Below are positions 1-10,774 of a DNA stretch of 64,000 bases, piece after piece; within the stretch, counting starts at the first letter, position 1; every line of letters begins with the position of its first letter. Under the pieces are notes generated by a model. The model saw only the letters and a list, made by a program, of their open reading frames with translations. It did not search any database and was not told the DNA's origin. The translations under genes and the position numbers were made by a program. The DNA is from Paragorgia papillata. Taxonomy: Eukaryota > Cnidaria > Anthozoa > Scleralcyonacea > Coralliidae. The stretch lies in the NCBI GenBank assembly GCA_035771165.1, contig JAWNZC010000311.1, forward strand, positions 3,584,501 through 3,648,500, given 5' to 3'.

Positions 1-92
1 CATTAAATAAAGACTTAGATCAACAAACATTATTGGCATTCACCTATGTACTTTACAAAGAATACACATCCGTAATATTGTATTTCAGTTTA
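1..92 (+). repeat. Dispersed repeat, copy 1 of a 92-bp sequence
   Basis: This stretch matches 12478-12569 with a single visible difference (tttacaaag here, tttacatag there). Similarity stops abruptly at 92, and the window edge cuts the left side. The two copies lie in the same orientation about 12.5 kb apart. It could be the end of an interspersed element or of a segmental duplication. No coding potential is seen. Confidence 0.75.
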
Positions 93-478
93 TAGGCACT
101 TTATAAAAGGTGTTAAAAATTAGGCCGAGGATAATTCTTTTTTTAATAAGTTTTGCTAATATGTAGAACTGCACGCACTGCGTTACGTTGCGTTTGAACT
201 CTACCAAGTCTAGCTTTAGACACTATTTGATACCTAACTTTTCGGACGTAATAATGTAAAATTTGTATAAGTAATCGCATGGCGCCGAGGAAAATCAAGG
301 TTTAATTTCACGAGTGTTTTCAAAACTGCGAAGCGACGACGGTAATTAATTTGTAAGATTTTGAAAACACGAGTGAAAGTATACCTTTATTTTACGAGAA
401 CTCATGCGACTAGGTGTTAATAATATAGCCGGCAAACTTATTCAAGGGCTGTCTCAAAAGTGTCTCAAAAACACCGTT
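93..478. other. No gene recognised
   Basis: AT-rich sequence. A short imperfect inverted repeat (cacgagtgttttcaaaa near 312 and ttttgaaaacacgagtg near 359) forms a potential hairpin. I see no coding, RNA or transposon signature. Confidence 0.5.
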
Positions 479-503
479 GATGGCATTTTTTGTTACAAGC
501 AGG

Positions 504-750
504 CAGGGCCGCCAAGAGCCATGATGCATGGGCCACGGGTTAAGTCGGATCGCGTCGGAGCCTCGACCATTCTAGGGGGGTTTGGAAGCATGCCTCCAGA
601 GGAGGCCATTTTGGGCTATTTTGAATGTAAGAATCGTGTTAGTTTGTAGATTTCACTTTGGCCCATGCCCTAGACTGTGGTAGCGGGCCCCTTGTTTGGT
701 CCGGGCCCTGGGGCAGTTGCCCTGGCTACCATCCCCTCTCGGCGCTTCTG
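504..750. mobile_element. Non-autonomous hAT MITE with 8-bp target duplication
   Basis: The element begins cagggccgccaagag and ends ctctcggcgcttctg, imperfect terminal inverted repeats matching at 11 of 15 positions. It is flanked by the direct repeat caagcagg (496-503 and 751-758), the 8-bp duplication typical of hAT elements. Removing it and one duplicate restores the sequence of the other arm of the surrounding foldback element, which supports insertion. The interior is GC-rich and non-coding; an 81-codon frame at 404-649 crosses the element boundary and is not a gene. Confidence 0.85.
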
Positions 751-1013
751 CAAGCAGGGAACCATGCTAAATCGTAACGGATAGTGGATACTTTGAAGGT
801 GAGGGGTGTTGGCAGCCGTAATTAATGATTTATATACTAAAATTTAGAGCATTTTCAAAGCACAATGTGATGGATGGGATATCTGTAAAGTGCTGCCTAT
901 TTACGTTTGTGTCTTATTTGAATTAGTTAAATTCCGAATGCTATCCAATCAGCGTGCCTCTTGTTTTACTTAACCTAATTCGCATAACTCACAATCATAA
1001 ACAAACAAGAAAT

Positions 1014-1063
1014 ATGGCGCGAATACACCTAAATATAATACTTCGAAGAAAGGCCACAAAAAG
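1014..1063 (+). CDS. Possible short first exon inside foldback element
   Basis: An ATG in the context aatATGGCGCG opens a frame of about 16 codons ending at a consensus splice donor (AAAAG|GTAAGC at 1064). A CCAAT motif lies about 60 bp upstream (near 945). The opposite arm contains the mirrored equivalent (ATGGCGCAAATTCG on the minus strand near 1410). No downstream exon was recognised. This is most likely a relic of the parent transposon's transcription unit and is weakly supported. Confidence 0.2.
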
Positions 1064-1692
1064 GTAAGCTTGCCAAGAATCAGAAATGTATTAGATCTGG
1101 TAGCTACAGGGAAGTCTCATATTCGTAAATTACTTCGTTATATTTTGGTAATTTGCCGATACCGCCATCTATCTACTGTTATAAAGCTGAGCCTTTGTAC
1201 TATAGTATAGTATTGCTCATAATATCCTTAGACATTTAACTGACAGGTTCAACAGTACTATCTTGTGATACACGGAAGGCAACCGGCCTAGTCATATTGA
1301 TCAATGTCTAAGCTACATTTCTATGCTGGTTGCCTGCTTGTAACAAAAAAATTTCAGAATGTTGTGGCTGTTCTTCTAATAAGTGTTATATTTAGGCGAA
1401 TTTGCGCCATGTTTCTTGTTTGTTTATAATTGTGAGCAATGCGAATTAGCCGGAATCAGAACTTCAAGCACGCTGATTGGATAGCATTCTGAATTTGTAA
1501 TTCAAATAATACACAAACGTAAGTAGGTAACACTCTACAGATATCCCATCCATCACATTGTGCTTTCAAACCGCTTGAGATTTTAGTATATAAATCAATA
1601 AGCACGACTGCCAACACCCCTCACCTTCAAAGTATACACTATTCGATATGATTTAGCATGGTTGCCTGCTTGTAACAAAAAATTCCATCAAA

Positions 1693-3469
1693 AGTAATAT
1701 TTTGAAGCCTTGGCTGGCCCTCTATATTTCCAGAAAATGTCGAGGTACATGTACCTTTTCACGGTCGGTGCTCGGCTACATTCCAATTCTCCTCGCTCTA
1801 TCGCGGTGCCTACAGCTTGCTTTTTGTAAACACAGGCAAAATTTCCTAAATTTCCTAGTATATTCATTTTAACTAATTGCTTACACTTCAATAGTTTAAA
1901 CACGGTTGTTTAAATAAGCTCAAAATAAACAAAATAGCATTTTCAGATTGAAAAACCTTGCAGATTTGTTGAAAAATGTCATTCCTCTGAGGTTCACTGT
2001 TGCTAAGTAACAAAGCGACCAATCCTATGCAAGTACTGCTGATCAAGCAACCAATCAAGTGGAAGTAATTATGTCCTGAATTACAAAAATATGCCCTCTT
2101 CATTAGCCAATCATATCCAAGTAATGTTGTCCTGTATATTATATTATACTGTGGAAATACGTACAATAATGCATTGTTATGTTTCAAATAAGAATAGTAC
2201 ATTCACAACAGAAGCCAAAAAAAAATACTGACAATTTATAATTTAATTTTTTTAATTGAGTGACTAAGGAGAGGACAATTATCATCATCCCGTGTAGTCA
2301 TAATTGCGCTGATGTTTTATTTAATATGTTTTCTTTCTCGCGCTTCTTTTATGTAGTGATCTCCGGGAGCATAGCTGCTTCTTCCGGAAAACTCAAGCAG
2401 GACACTAACACAGTGAAGAAGCAAACTCTCTCGTGCATTTTACCATGTTAAATATTTCTTGTATTTGATGTGTGGGGTTAGATTATTGTTGTTGGTTTTT
2501 TATATATTTTTTTTAATAAATAGTTCCAAAAGTTTACACACTCTTGTCAACGTTCTATATTCATCTAGGTTTTATTTGCTAAGTTAAAATTACCTAAGGG
2601 TTATGTTGTTTACAAACCATCAAATATAGATCCAAACGATCCTATATAGCAATATATTTAACGCTTTAAACGATCTAAACGATTTAAAGCGGTCTGAACA
2701 ATTTAAACAATTCATCGACCTAAACAAAACAACCGAAACGGTCTAAAATAACGTGTAGCATTTCACTAGATTAAACCACAAGTTCTGAAAATTTTTGGCG
2801 CAATTAAATTTTGAACGTTAGGGCAACAAACGTTTTTTACGCGAAGCTCAAATCAGCTGCGAAAATGCAACCCCAACCCCAAAAGCGCTAGTGTAAGACA
2901 AATTAAATTAAATTTTTGCTTTTATTTGCTGCATGTTAAATGTGGTAAATCCAGTCTTTGCTCGACATTTGGTACATATTTGGTAAATACCAATAAAATA
3001 CGGAAATTATCACATTTATACTGCTCTAAGTATTTTCTTTTGAACTATTTTATTTTTTATACATCAGCTTTTTAGAAACTATAAGCAAATTTTTCTAATT
3101 TTTGTTTTGCAAGGCTTTTAATTTTAAACTGGTGTGAAACCCAGAAAATATATATATATTAATAGCCGTGTCCGTCCGTCCGCGGAAAAGCTAGAAAACC
3201 ACCGGGCCCATTGAAACTAAACCACTACCAAAACTAAGCCTAAAGTTCGACAGTGTGCAATGAGTGTATGGCTTTTGAAAAGTTTAAAGATTAGCCTTTT
3301 CACTTTCGGAGACCAAAACGTTCACCCATCGCTAACTTGGCGGCCATTTTGGATTATGACCACAGCTATCCCAATACTCACAACCACCGCCTTCGCTTTT
3401 TGCAGAGCGGGGAAAAAGTAGTGTATACATGAAACATGACAGAAGAAGTTGTAAAACGGCTTTCAGCCG
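1693..3469. other. Gene-free AT-rich stretch
   Basis: No protein family, tRNA or transposon terminus is recognised. Around 2630-2760 there is a degenerate run of motifs such as aaacgatctaaacgattt, resembling the AACGGTTT-type repeats that begin at 3470. Around 3165-3180 a short gtccgtccgtccg microsatellite follows an AT run. Small open frames at 1688-2202 and 2260-2451 have no recognisable composition or homology. Confidence 0.5.
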
Positions 3470-4143
3470 AAAAGCGTTTAAACGGCTTTCCAAAAAAATC
3501 GAACGGTTTCAGGCGGCCGTTTGAACGCTTTTGGGCTAACGTTCGAACGATTTTGAAGAACCGTTTGAACGGAATTGGACGGCCGTTTGAACGGTTTACA
3601 GTGGTGGATCCAGGGGGGTTATGGGGGTTGCAACCCCCCTGGCCTATTATATATGGTATATTATATTATATATAATATATAAATTGTGTTTAGTGTATAA
3701 TATAGCGCATAAAAATCACTATTTCTGATCCTAATATTGTCCCCAAAATGCAGCAAATAGCATTTCAGGGTATCGGAAATCAATCATTTTCCGGGGGGCA
3801 TACTCCCGGACCCCCCTAGAGGTGTCAACTCCCTCTTTAAAAAAATCCTGGATCCGCCCCTGGTTTACCATAGCCATTTGAACGGTTTACCGTAGCCTTT
3901 TGAACGGTTTACCATAGCCGTTTGAACGGTTTACCCCAGCCGTTTGAACGATTTTCCACGGCCGTTTGAACGGTTTTGGGGAAGCGTTTTAACGCTTTCA
4001 AAGAATCGTTTGAACGCATGATTAATGGACAAACGCTTATAGTTTATAATAGTTTATAAACTATTTTGGACGTATTTTACTTGGGGACACGGCGAAACTT
4101 AGTAAGCATTAACTCTTTTGGGTCGGTGTATATAGCTTCTCAG
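3470..4143 (+). repeat. AACGGTTT-type tandem repeat block, copy 1
   Basis: Repeated units close to ccgtttgaacggttt (about 21-22 bp period) occur on both sides of a small hAT MITE. Many contain palindromic cores such as aacgttcgaacg. The whole block, including the tail with gggacacggcgaaacttag and ggtcggtgtata, is duplicated at 17003-18806. The duplicated block is therefore a larger repeat of unknown class in which this tandem array sits. Confidence 0.75.
3599..3862. mobile_element. hAT MITE (264 bp), copy 1
   Basis: The termini are cagtggtggatccagg and, inverted, caggggcggatccagg, the hAT-type end seen repeatedly in this window. The element sits inside the AACGGTTT tandem array and ggtttac occurs at both borders. 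The interior has a gggggttgcaaccccc palindrome and AT-rich runs and is non-coding. A second copy at 17132-18526 is identical in layout. This copy preserves, between 3672 and 3673, the unoccupied Helitron target site. Confidence 0.85.
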
Positions 4144-4679
4144 CAGCGATGTTTTGCTAATTTTAGAAGTGGGGGGACGCTCTTGAAAATCAAATGGGCG
4201 TGGTCACTCGATTGGGCGTGGCCAATGGCCATGAAATTAAACAAGCGGGGGTTTAGTCTAATAGACATGCTTGTTAAAATATGTCACATTTATTCTAGTT
4301 AAACAAACAATATATTTGATAATTATATATTACATTCTGCTTATGAACGCAGGCGACAAACTGATTTGTAATTTAAACTACTGTTTGATGTAAAAATGTC
4401 TAAAATGTCTGAGCTTTAAAGTAATTTCCAGACGGCTTGCTTCGTAGTTGTCTCTTCATTATCTTCCAACTTGCGTTTCTTTACTCTTTGATCATCTGCT
4501 GAATGATGGTTTCGTAGCCAGGATTTGGCGTATCTGTCAGGTTTCCAAGCATCGATTGGAGGACCATGCATCTTGAGCAATTATTGCCAAAAATAACACG
4601 TATGTAGAACAAGTGATAGCCAAAATTATTTGGACGGTGTCGAAGGCGTTCACTGAACTTCACTCATATTTAATCCCTG

Positions 4680-4875
4680 CCAGGGGGAACGGCGTTCCCC
4701 CATGTTTGATTTTGGCAGGGGGGACGCCGTTCCCCTGGTAAAAAAGGTGGGGGGACGGCGTTCCCCCGCGTTCCCCCTGGAAAACCAACCTCGTACCCAG
4801 GGTCTTATCTCCGCTCCTCCGCCCCCGCCCACCGCTGCGAAAAGACCTTGGTCCAGGCTGGTCACGTGCTGCCCA
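4680..4875. repeat. GC-rich palindromic repeats plus dispersed repeat fragment
   Basis: Three near-palindromic copies of gggggaacggcgttccccc-like sequence lie at 4682-4790. They are followed by a segment (about 4790-4872) whose reverse complement is shared with 8222-8302 (gctgcgaaaagacc, ggtcttatctccgctcc) and which contains ggtccaggctggtcacgtg, shared inverted with 6340-6362. This is a transposon-derived mosaic. Open frames on both strands here reflect the GC-rich composition. Confidence 0.5.
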
Positions 4876-6337
4876 AAATATGGGCAGTACAAAATAAATT
4901 TAGTGTGGGTAGGGTGCACTGATATAGATCAGTGGTAGGGTGGTACAAAAAACTTTCTCGACTTACCGACCGGAGTAGTGTTTATACAAAACGCAAAACA
5001 TCTGGCCAGATGAACTGTCACGACTCACGAAAGGTGCACACCGGCTTGGAGAAACAATCCGAAACGAGATATAATTTAATAAGAATGCCAAAGTCTCAAA
5101 GATCAATATTTTGCTGGCTTTGTAGCGCTGGCGACATGTGTTATTGATGGGAGAATATTCGTTTTAAGCATTCGAATCGCGAGGCTTTTAACTGGACGTA
5201 TTCACTTAAATATAACGGCAGCTTTCACGTGTGGTATTCAACAACGTACAGGTGAAACACATACGTATTTTATTATTTATATTGAGAGTTAGAAACAGTC
5301 TTCCATTTCATTATCCACTGTGAGGTTTACTGTGCTGCGTTGTTTTGACCAGTTCTCATGCGGACAAAATTATCGTCAGTCATCCACGAACATGATAAGT
5401 GATAAGTATATTTGATATAAAATGCCAATTTTCAAGTTCATTTTAAAAAGGTTAGTCGATATCCGTATCTATTATATTTTAAACAATTGGCGAGGGACTA
5501 TAATTTAATACGACGTGTTATTATTAATAGTCCGCGGCGGGTATTAGGTTGTTGCGTTTAAAACGATCAAAACTAAAAGATACGTAACAAGTTAACTTGA
5601 ACGGGGGTTTCTTTATCGGACAAGAAGTTTGTGACAGCAAAGAAGCAGAAAAATCAATAAGACTCGCCCGTTTCTTAAAGTCTACTGAAAGTACTATTTC
5701 TTTAAGTAAACAACACAGCGCATTCAGAAATGCGGACAGATGACAACAAAGGTTCAACATTTCACCTTTGCCTTATTAATACATGTGTCTAGTGTCTTGC
5801 TATAGCATTATAGAATGGTTTCAAGTATTTTACTATTTTAGTACTGTTTATTTTTGTTTATTTGTCGTTGATTAATACTAGCTATTGTTCGATATTTTAA
5901 TATACTTTGCCGAATGACGGAGCGGCAACAGTTTTCGTAGTGGCGTATTCATATTTCATGATCAAGCGACGAAAGATCAAATTTGCGGAGTAACTGGAGT
6001 TTATATAAATAGAAAAATGATAATAAGATATCGATTAATCGACTATATATTGTATAATTTAAGCACCCAGGTTGACGATTATAAAACGAATGGGAACATC
6101 TAAAACTTTCTTCATTGTAAACTTAAATAAACACAGCGATTTATTATAAACTAAAAACAATAGCCGTCAAAACAACTTGTTTCAATTTTAAAATCGTATC
6201 ACCGGTTTAACGATTCATTTCAAAATCTAATACCAGAAAACAAAACAAGATACGTATACATGCATTTCTTCGACGATTCCAGCGAGGTCAAGCATTGATA
6301 CGCAAGGGACCCTCCCACAGTCGAAAATTTTGATAGA
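4876..6337. other. No gene recognised
   Basis: AT-rich intergenic sequence. Short open frames at 4932-5147 (plus) and 5524-5760 (minus) have no recognisable domain, and no splice or promoter context ties them together. Confidence 0.45.
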
Positions 6338-6412
6338 CGACACGTGACCAGCCTGGACCAGAGTCTTTTCGCGGTAAGCACTAAATGCCATACCGTGAGG
6401 CCCCTTGAGCCC
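6338..6412. repeat. Dispersed repeat fragment
   Basis: Contains acgtgaccagcctggacc and a segment (agcactaaatgccatacc, then gaggccccttgagccc) whose reverse complement recurs at 8198-8236. Together with the fragments at 4790-4872 and 8198-8305 it belongs to one degraded interspersed family whose full-length form is not in the window. Confidence 0.6.
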
Positions 6413-6559
6413 ACATTCGGCTAATTTTGTCAGCGGTATAACCGGTATAGTAGCAACTGTGGCATCTATATTAACAAAACAATGTTGTCATTGTCATCGT
6501 CCAGAATTGAAGAAGTATAGGGTGTTGCGTAGGCAGTGTTGAAACAATCGAAATTCAAA

Positions 6560-6660
6560 ATATAGTAAGCGGTCGAAACAGAGAACGTAGTAGTCTAACG
6601 TTTCGAGCGAAGGCCCTTCGTCAGAGAGAAACGTGTAGAGTGCTCGATACAGAGATGTAG
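6560..6660 (-). other. Penelope-like-element hammerhead-type motif, degenerate
   Basis: On the minus strand this reads ctgacgaagggccttcgctc followed by gaaacg. That has the form CUGANGA, an imperfect stem, GAAAC, like the hammerhead core reported in Penelope-like retroelements. A 4-bp stem (GGGC/GCUC, loop CUUC) can form, but an extra A precedes it and no good stem I is visible. No Penelope reverse transcriptase was found nearby, so this is at most a remnant of a terminal repeat. Confidence 0.35.
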
Positions 6661-7028
6661 AGCTTAATATACAATTTATTTGAAACTAGTAACACTGAGT
6701 AACAATATTTATTCAGGAAGTCCACTCACAAAAGTGATTTTCAGTGGAGCCCTGCATAGGTAAAACATATACATACATATTTATATATAACAGATATAGC
6801 AGAAACGGTACGGTATAACAGATACGGAAGAACAATATAAATGAAAAATTACAAAACTAAAAATTAAAGTTTTAAATATTTCTTAAGTTTAAGTTTAAAT
6901 AATGAAAAAAGTTCAATGTTCCGAAGTTCTTCTGGTAAAGTGTTCCAGTCTTGAGAAATATCAAAATATATATACAGGTCGTCATTAATACACTGTGTTT
7001 CACAGCGTGCTCAGGCCACAGCGTGCTT
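6661..7028. other. No gene recognised
   Basis: AT-rich sequence with short tatata runs. It may be a continuation of the retroelement remnant to its left, but no domain or terminus is seen. Confidence 0.4.
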
Positions 7029-7805
7029 AACGCAATCTCAGATGACTAACGGACCAACGATGTATCACTGAATTTAAATTTAAATTTAAATATGCATGTC
7101 TGCGGCGGAAGTGTTAAATGTCTGGTGGTATTTCCTTGAAGTTACACAATAAGTGCTTGTTGACAATGGCGACAACTTGATAAAAGTTCATTTCTTTTAT
7201 TGAGTGAAGTGATATATCATACCAGGATTTCCAAACACCGAGGTGTTTGGAATCCTGATGAAACACTCTTCCGAGTGTATGATATAGCTTCTCAAACAAA
7301 TCAGTATTTTAAGAGAAAATCGAGGCGAAAGTTGGCTTAATTTATGTAATTTCTTCCTCCGATATCAAAACATCCCTCTCGGTATTGATTTCCTTTGTTT
7401 TCGGTTCATGAATTATTAATGATTTGAGAAGGGAAATTCTGAAATATAATATGAAATTTCTCAGTAAGGCAGAGTTCGCATCTTTTTTATCCGTTTTTAA
7501 AGACGGGCGCTCTGTCTAAGACTAACGACAAAAAAGATTCGAACTCTGCCTTACTGAGAAATTTCATATTATATTTCAGAATTTCCCTTTACTCAATAAA
7601 AGAAATGAACTTTTATCAAGTTGTCGCCATGTCAACAAGCACTTATTGTGTAACTTCAAGGAAATACCACAAGACATTTATTATTATTATTATTATTATT
7701 TATCACTTCCGCCGCAGACATGCGTATTTAAATTTAAATTTAAATTTAAATTTAAATTCAGTGACACATCGTTAGTCTGTTAGTCTTCTGATGATTGCGT
7801 AAAGT
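7029..7805. mobile_element. Nested foldback element with two inverted-repeat pairs
   Basis: The outer arms are about 7029-7204 and 7592-7805. Shared inverted landmarks are cgcaatc, aaatttaaatttaaat, catgtctgcggcggaagtg, ggtatttccttgaagttaca and aacttgataaaagttcattt. An inner, nearly perfect pair (about 7425-7484 and 7527-7592) shares gaaatataatatgaaatttc and ctcagtaaggcagagttcg. The centre also holds hairpins (ccaaacacc/ggtgtttgg at 7230-7250 and cactcttccgagtg at 7263-7276). The right arm has acquired a TTA microsatellite (near 7680-7700) and an expanded AAATTT run. No transposase is present. The 61-codon minus-strand frame at 7114-7299 is part of the arm. Confidence 0.75.
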
Positions 7806-7811
7806 TGGTTT

Positions 7812-7814
7812 TCC

Positions 7815-7850
<36 letters not shown>

Positions 7851-7885
7851 TCAATATATATGTTTTTATATGTATATATGTATAT
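7812..7885. repeat. AT-dinucleotide microsatellite
   Basis: A run of (AT)n with occasional G interruptions directly follows the right arm of the foldback element. Confidence 0.9.
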
Positions 7886-8197
7886 GTTGGGGTTTTTTGG
7901 CATAAAGGCTCGGACGCTCACACCAATTGACCAACGCGAATGCCCAGTTTCTGTCTCAAATCCAAAGCGAAAGCTTATAGCTTTCGGATAGCTATTCTTT
8001 TCACAACGAGTTCGGTTTGCGATAAATTAGAGATTTCTTATAGAAATCGAACGATTTTCCAGTCATCAAGCGGGACTTCCTTCTCACGAATAAGTGAAAT
8101 TTTAAACGTAGGTTGCTACAGAGGTTAATAAGGGGGACATCGGCAGCACAGTGATGTTAACTACAACACTTGCCTAGATGACCGTAGTATTGCGGGC

Positions 8198-8305
8198 TCA
8201 AGGGGCCTCACGGTATGGCATTTAGTGCTTACCTCTTTTCGCAGCGGTGGGCTGGGGCGGGGGAGCGGAGATAAGACCGTGGGTACGAGGTTGCTGGAAA
8301 ACATC
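8198..8305. repeat. Dispersed repeat fragment
   Basis: The left part (gggctcaaggggcctcacgg, then ggcatttagtgcttacc) is shared inverted with 6380-6412. The right part (cttttcgcagcggtggg, then gagcggagataagacc) is shared inverted with 4795-4850. It links the other two fragments into one interspersed family. Confidence 0.6.
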
Positions 8306-8322
8306 ACTGCTTCTCAGTGACC

Positions 8323-8850
8323 AGGGGCGGATCTAGACTGTATCAACTGTATCGTATGATACAGTCAGATTTTACTTAATAATTTAATTAAATTAAAATA
8401 AATTAAAATTCGAATAATTACATTTCACAAGTAGCTTTTTCAAAGTTCAGTAACATCGTTTTCAAATTCTTTGATGTTAATGTGCGCAATTTTTCAAAGC
8501 TTAAAATAAGTTCTGTTCTACGACCAGCGAGACGAACTCGCACTTTTCTGTAGGAAATTCTCGGTAGCCCGCATAAATTGCCCGTAAGCGCATCCCCACC
8601 AGCCTGCGTTTCCTTGCCAGTGAAGCATCGCGCAAAAGGCGCTCTCGTCTCGATTCTTTATTGGCGATGTGTTCCCGATTAGGTTACGATTGATACAGTT
8701 GTGCTAAATATAGTAACTGTAGCGACTGTATCTGATACAGTTGAGTCGTCATTGACTGTATCAAACCAATCAAAATGCTTGATTTTGGTCACGTTTTGCT
8801 GCAGTTTCCACACTTCCGATACAGTTGACTGTATCGGAGCAGTCTCCGAC
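8323..8850. mobile_element. hAT-like end and GATACAGT palindrome cluster
   Basis: The start caggggcggatctag is a hAT-type terminus like those at 3599 and 31223. Just inside it, and again at 8690-8840, the motif GATACAGT and its complement ACTGTATC recur many times, often as gatacagttgactgtatc palindromes. A clustered subterminal motif is typical of hAT transposase-binding regions. No matching right end (gatccgcccctg) is found downstream, so the element is truncated or its end has decayed. Confidence 0.45.
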
Positions 8851-8948
8851 GATCTAAATATGATTACGGCGTGATGTGATTTAGTTTTATGCAACTTTAC
8901 GAGCGGCAAGCGCCTCTAACTCACCATGGCGTCCAACAGTGTTCTACA

Positions 8949-8988
8949 ACAGCTGTTGCGTGTCTTGACAGCTGTTGCGTGTCTTGGA
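8949..8988. repeat. Short tandem duplication
   Basis: The 19-base unit acagctgttgcgtgtcttg occurs twice head to tail. No function is apparent. Confidence 0.7.
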
Positions 8989-9830
8989 TAATGAAGTTAT
9001 TCTCTGGAGGAAAAGGCGAGTAGATTACTCCCTCTTAAGCGTATTGTGAGAAGTGTCTTACAGCCGAATTTGCTGTGTCTAATTTTGTGAAGCTACAGTT
9101 CCCTCACAGCCAGGAATCGCGCTCTTCAAATCAGCACCCAGTGAGGTATAAAGTTCATGAATAATAAATATTTTAGCTACTAATATTATGCACTAAATTT
9201 GGAGTATGCTAATGAGAGTGACTGAGACTGTCCTTGACTTGTGTGTATTGATTTACATTAAAATGATTGACTTACTCGAGTCGGCGTAAAGCAAAGTACT
9301 GAGTGATAGTTGCTGTTCTGATATGCTTTTGAAAATATCATTAATTTAGTTGTATTAAATGTTGTCGTTAATTTTAAAACATCATGAACCTCTCTGTATA
9401 CTAGTGTCTGTGTCATCATCGTTTTGATCACAATGGCATTAACACATTTAGAATGTGCAATTCTGAGTATAATTATTTGCTAGTAATGTTACAATGTCCA
9501 GGTAACCCATGCATTTAGAATGGGAATATAAAAGTAGATGTCTGGGCTTATTATAGCCTAATTAATTTATAAAGTATGATAGCTTGCCGATATAGGTAGG
9601 CTGACCTGTATATTGAGTATTAAATAATCTACAGTAACATAAACAGTTTTAGTTGTTGACAATATTTATTACTAAACTTTTTATAATACAAGTTAACTTT
9701 AATTTGTCGTTTTTGGTTATTTATATTCATGAAAAATTTAAGTTGCGCGTGCCGCTGTATTTTGTCTAAACATTCCCTCAGATTGCAGGAAATCGCATTT
9801 CCGGTGTCTTAATTTTCCATTTTCCCTGTC
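8989..9830. other. No gene recognised
   Basis: AT-rich sequence without open frames of note, repeats or recognisable RNA genes. Confidence 0.5.
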
Positions 9831-9955
9831 GTCTAACACCAGACGATTTTACTCTGTCTAACACCAGACGATTTTACTCTGTCTAACGCCAGTTGTCAGG
9901 TGTTTTAAAATCCGGTAACGACGATTTTACTCTGTCTAATGCCAGACGTTCTTAC
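9831..9955. repeat. Tandem repeat of a 25-bp unit
   Basis: The unit built from gtctaacaccagacg and attttactct is repeated two to three times with a more divergent later copy (gtctaatgccagacg). A reverse-complement relative (cgtctggcgttag) is seen alone at about 26763, so the motif belongs to a dispersed family. Confidence 0.7.
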
Positions 9956-10774
9956 TCGTCAAGGGGAGAACTCTAGTAGCGGAAGGGTTAAAAGGACTCG
10001 CGTGCATTGAGTCCTATAGTATAAGTGTTTAGTTTATAAGTCTAGAATCCTTTGCGTTCGGTAGCGTTATTGACATCCATTGTATCAATAATAGTAACAC
10101 AAACATCAGAAAGTCCATCGTGGCCAGCACTATCAAAATAGGCGTAAAGATGTTCGCAAGAACTGTACCAATGTTTTTGTGTTGACTATCACCGCGTGTA
10201 ATGTTCTCCTATCTTACCCGATCGATGAAAATCAAGAATCAGAATGCCAATCTATCAATAGAGATCAATTACTAGCGATTATTTAATCGATTTCGATTGA
10301 TATTTGCTAATCAATTATTGGTAAATGCAGAAATATGTTCATTTGTCAATCACTGACCATAGTACTTTGTCCTTAACCAAATCAAGCTATGCTATGCTAC
10401 TTTTATGATTATTAAATCGTTTACGGAAAGAGGTTATAGTGCTTCTCACATATTTCTTATTACACAAGGCCGTGGCTACTAAATAGATTAAATGGCTTGA
10501 AGTTCCCAAAGAATGAATGAAAACATGGAAGAAGAGGTCATGGGAAATTCAACACCAAGGGAATAGTTCTGGGTTTCTTTCTACCTTTCTGCTTAGGTTT
10601 TAATAAAATCGTCTCGAGATTTACGTTTAGCACGTTGAATTTGCGAATCGAGGAACTTCTCTTCATAACCTCTTTAAAAAACTAAGGTTTCATATCTTCA
10701 GCTCCCTTATCAAAATCTTTATCATTGCTACCAATACTTCGAAGGAAAGTGCCTGGCTAAACGGAATGGCACGT
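9956..10774. other. No gene recognised
   Basis: AT-rich sequence. The right end may include decayed 3' sequence of the reverse-transcriptase remnant that follows on the minus strand, but no reading frame can be followed. Confidence 0.4.

Larger units (their letters stand above)
479..1692. mobile_element. Long inverted-repeat (foldback) element
   Basis: The two halves are reverse complements. The left arm (479-503 then 759-about 1050) pairs with the right arm (about 1375-1692). Matched landmarks include tgttacaagcagg at the outer ends, accatgctaaat, gaaggtgaggggtgttggca, tgatggatgggatatctgta and gctatccaatcagcgtgc. The arms are about 300 bp each and differ by scattered substitutions. The left arm is interrupted by a 247-bp hAT MITE; the right arm gives the uninterrupted sequence. 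Each arm carries a CCAAT motif followed about 60 bp inward by an ATGGCGC start-like context, so the arms look like promoter-bearing terminal repeats of a larger parent transposon. The family is not identified. Confidence 0.75.

Noticed and set aside
404..649. 81-codon plus-strand ORF
   Set aside because: Crosses the boundary of the hAT MITE and its target duplication.
7230..7290. Hammerhead candidate around ctgatga followed by hairpin acactcttccgagtgt
   Set aside because: The GAAA box is missing after the hairpin (atgatat instead) and no cleavage triplet pairs with it.
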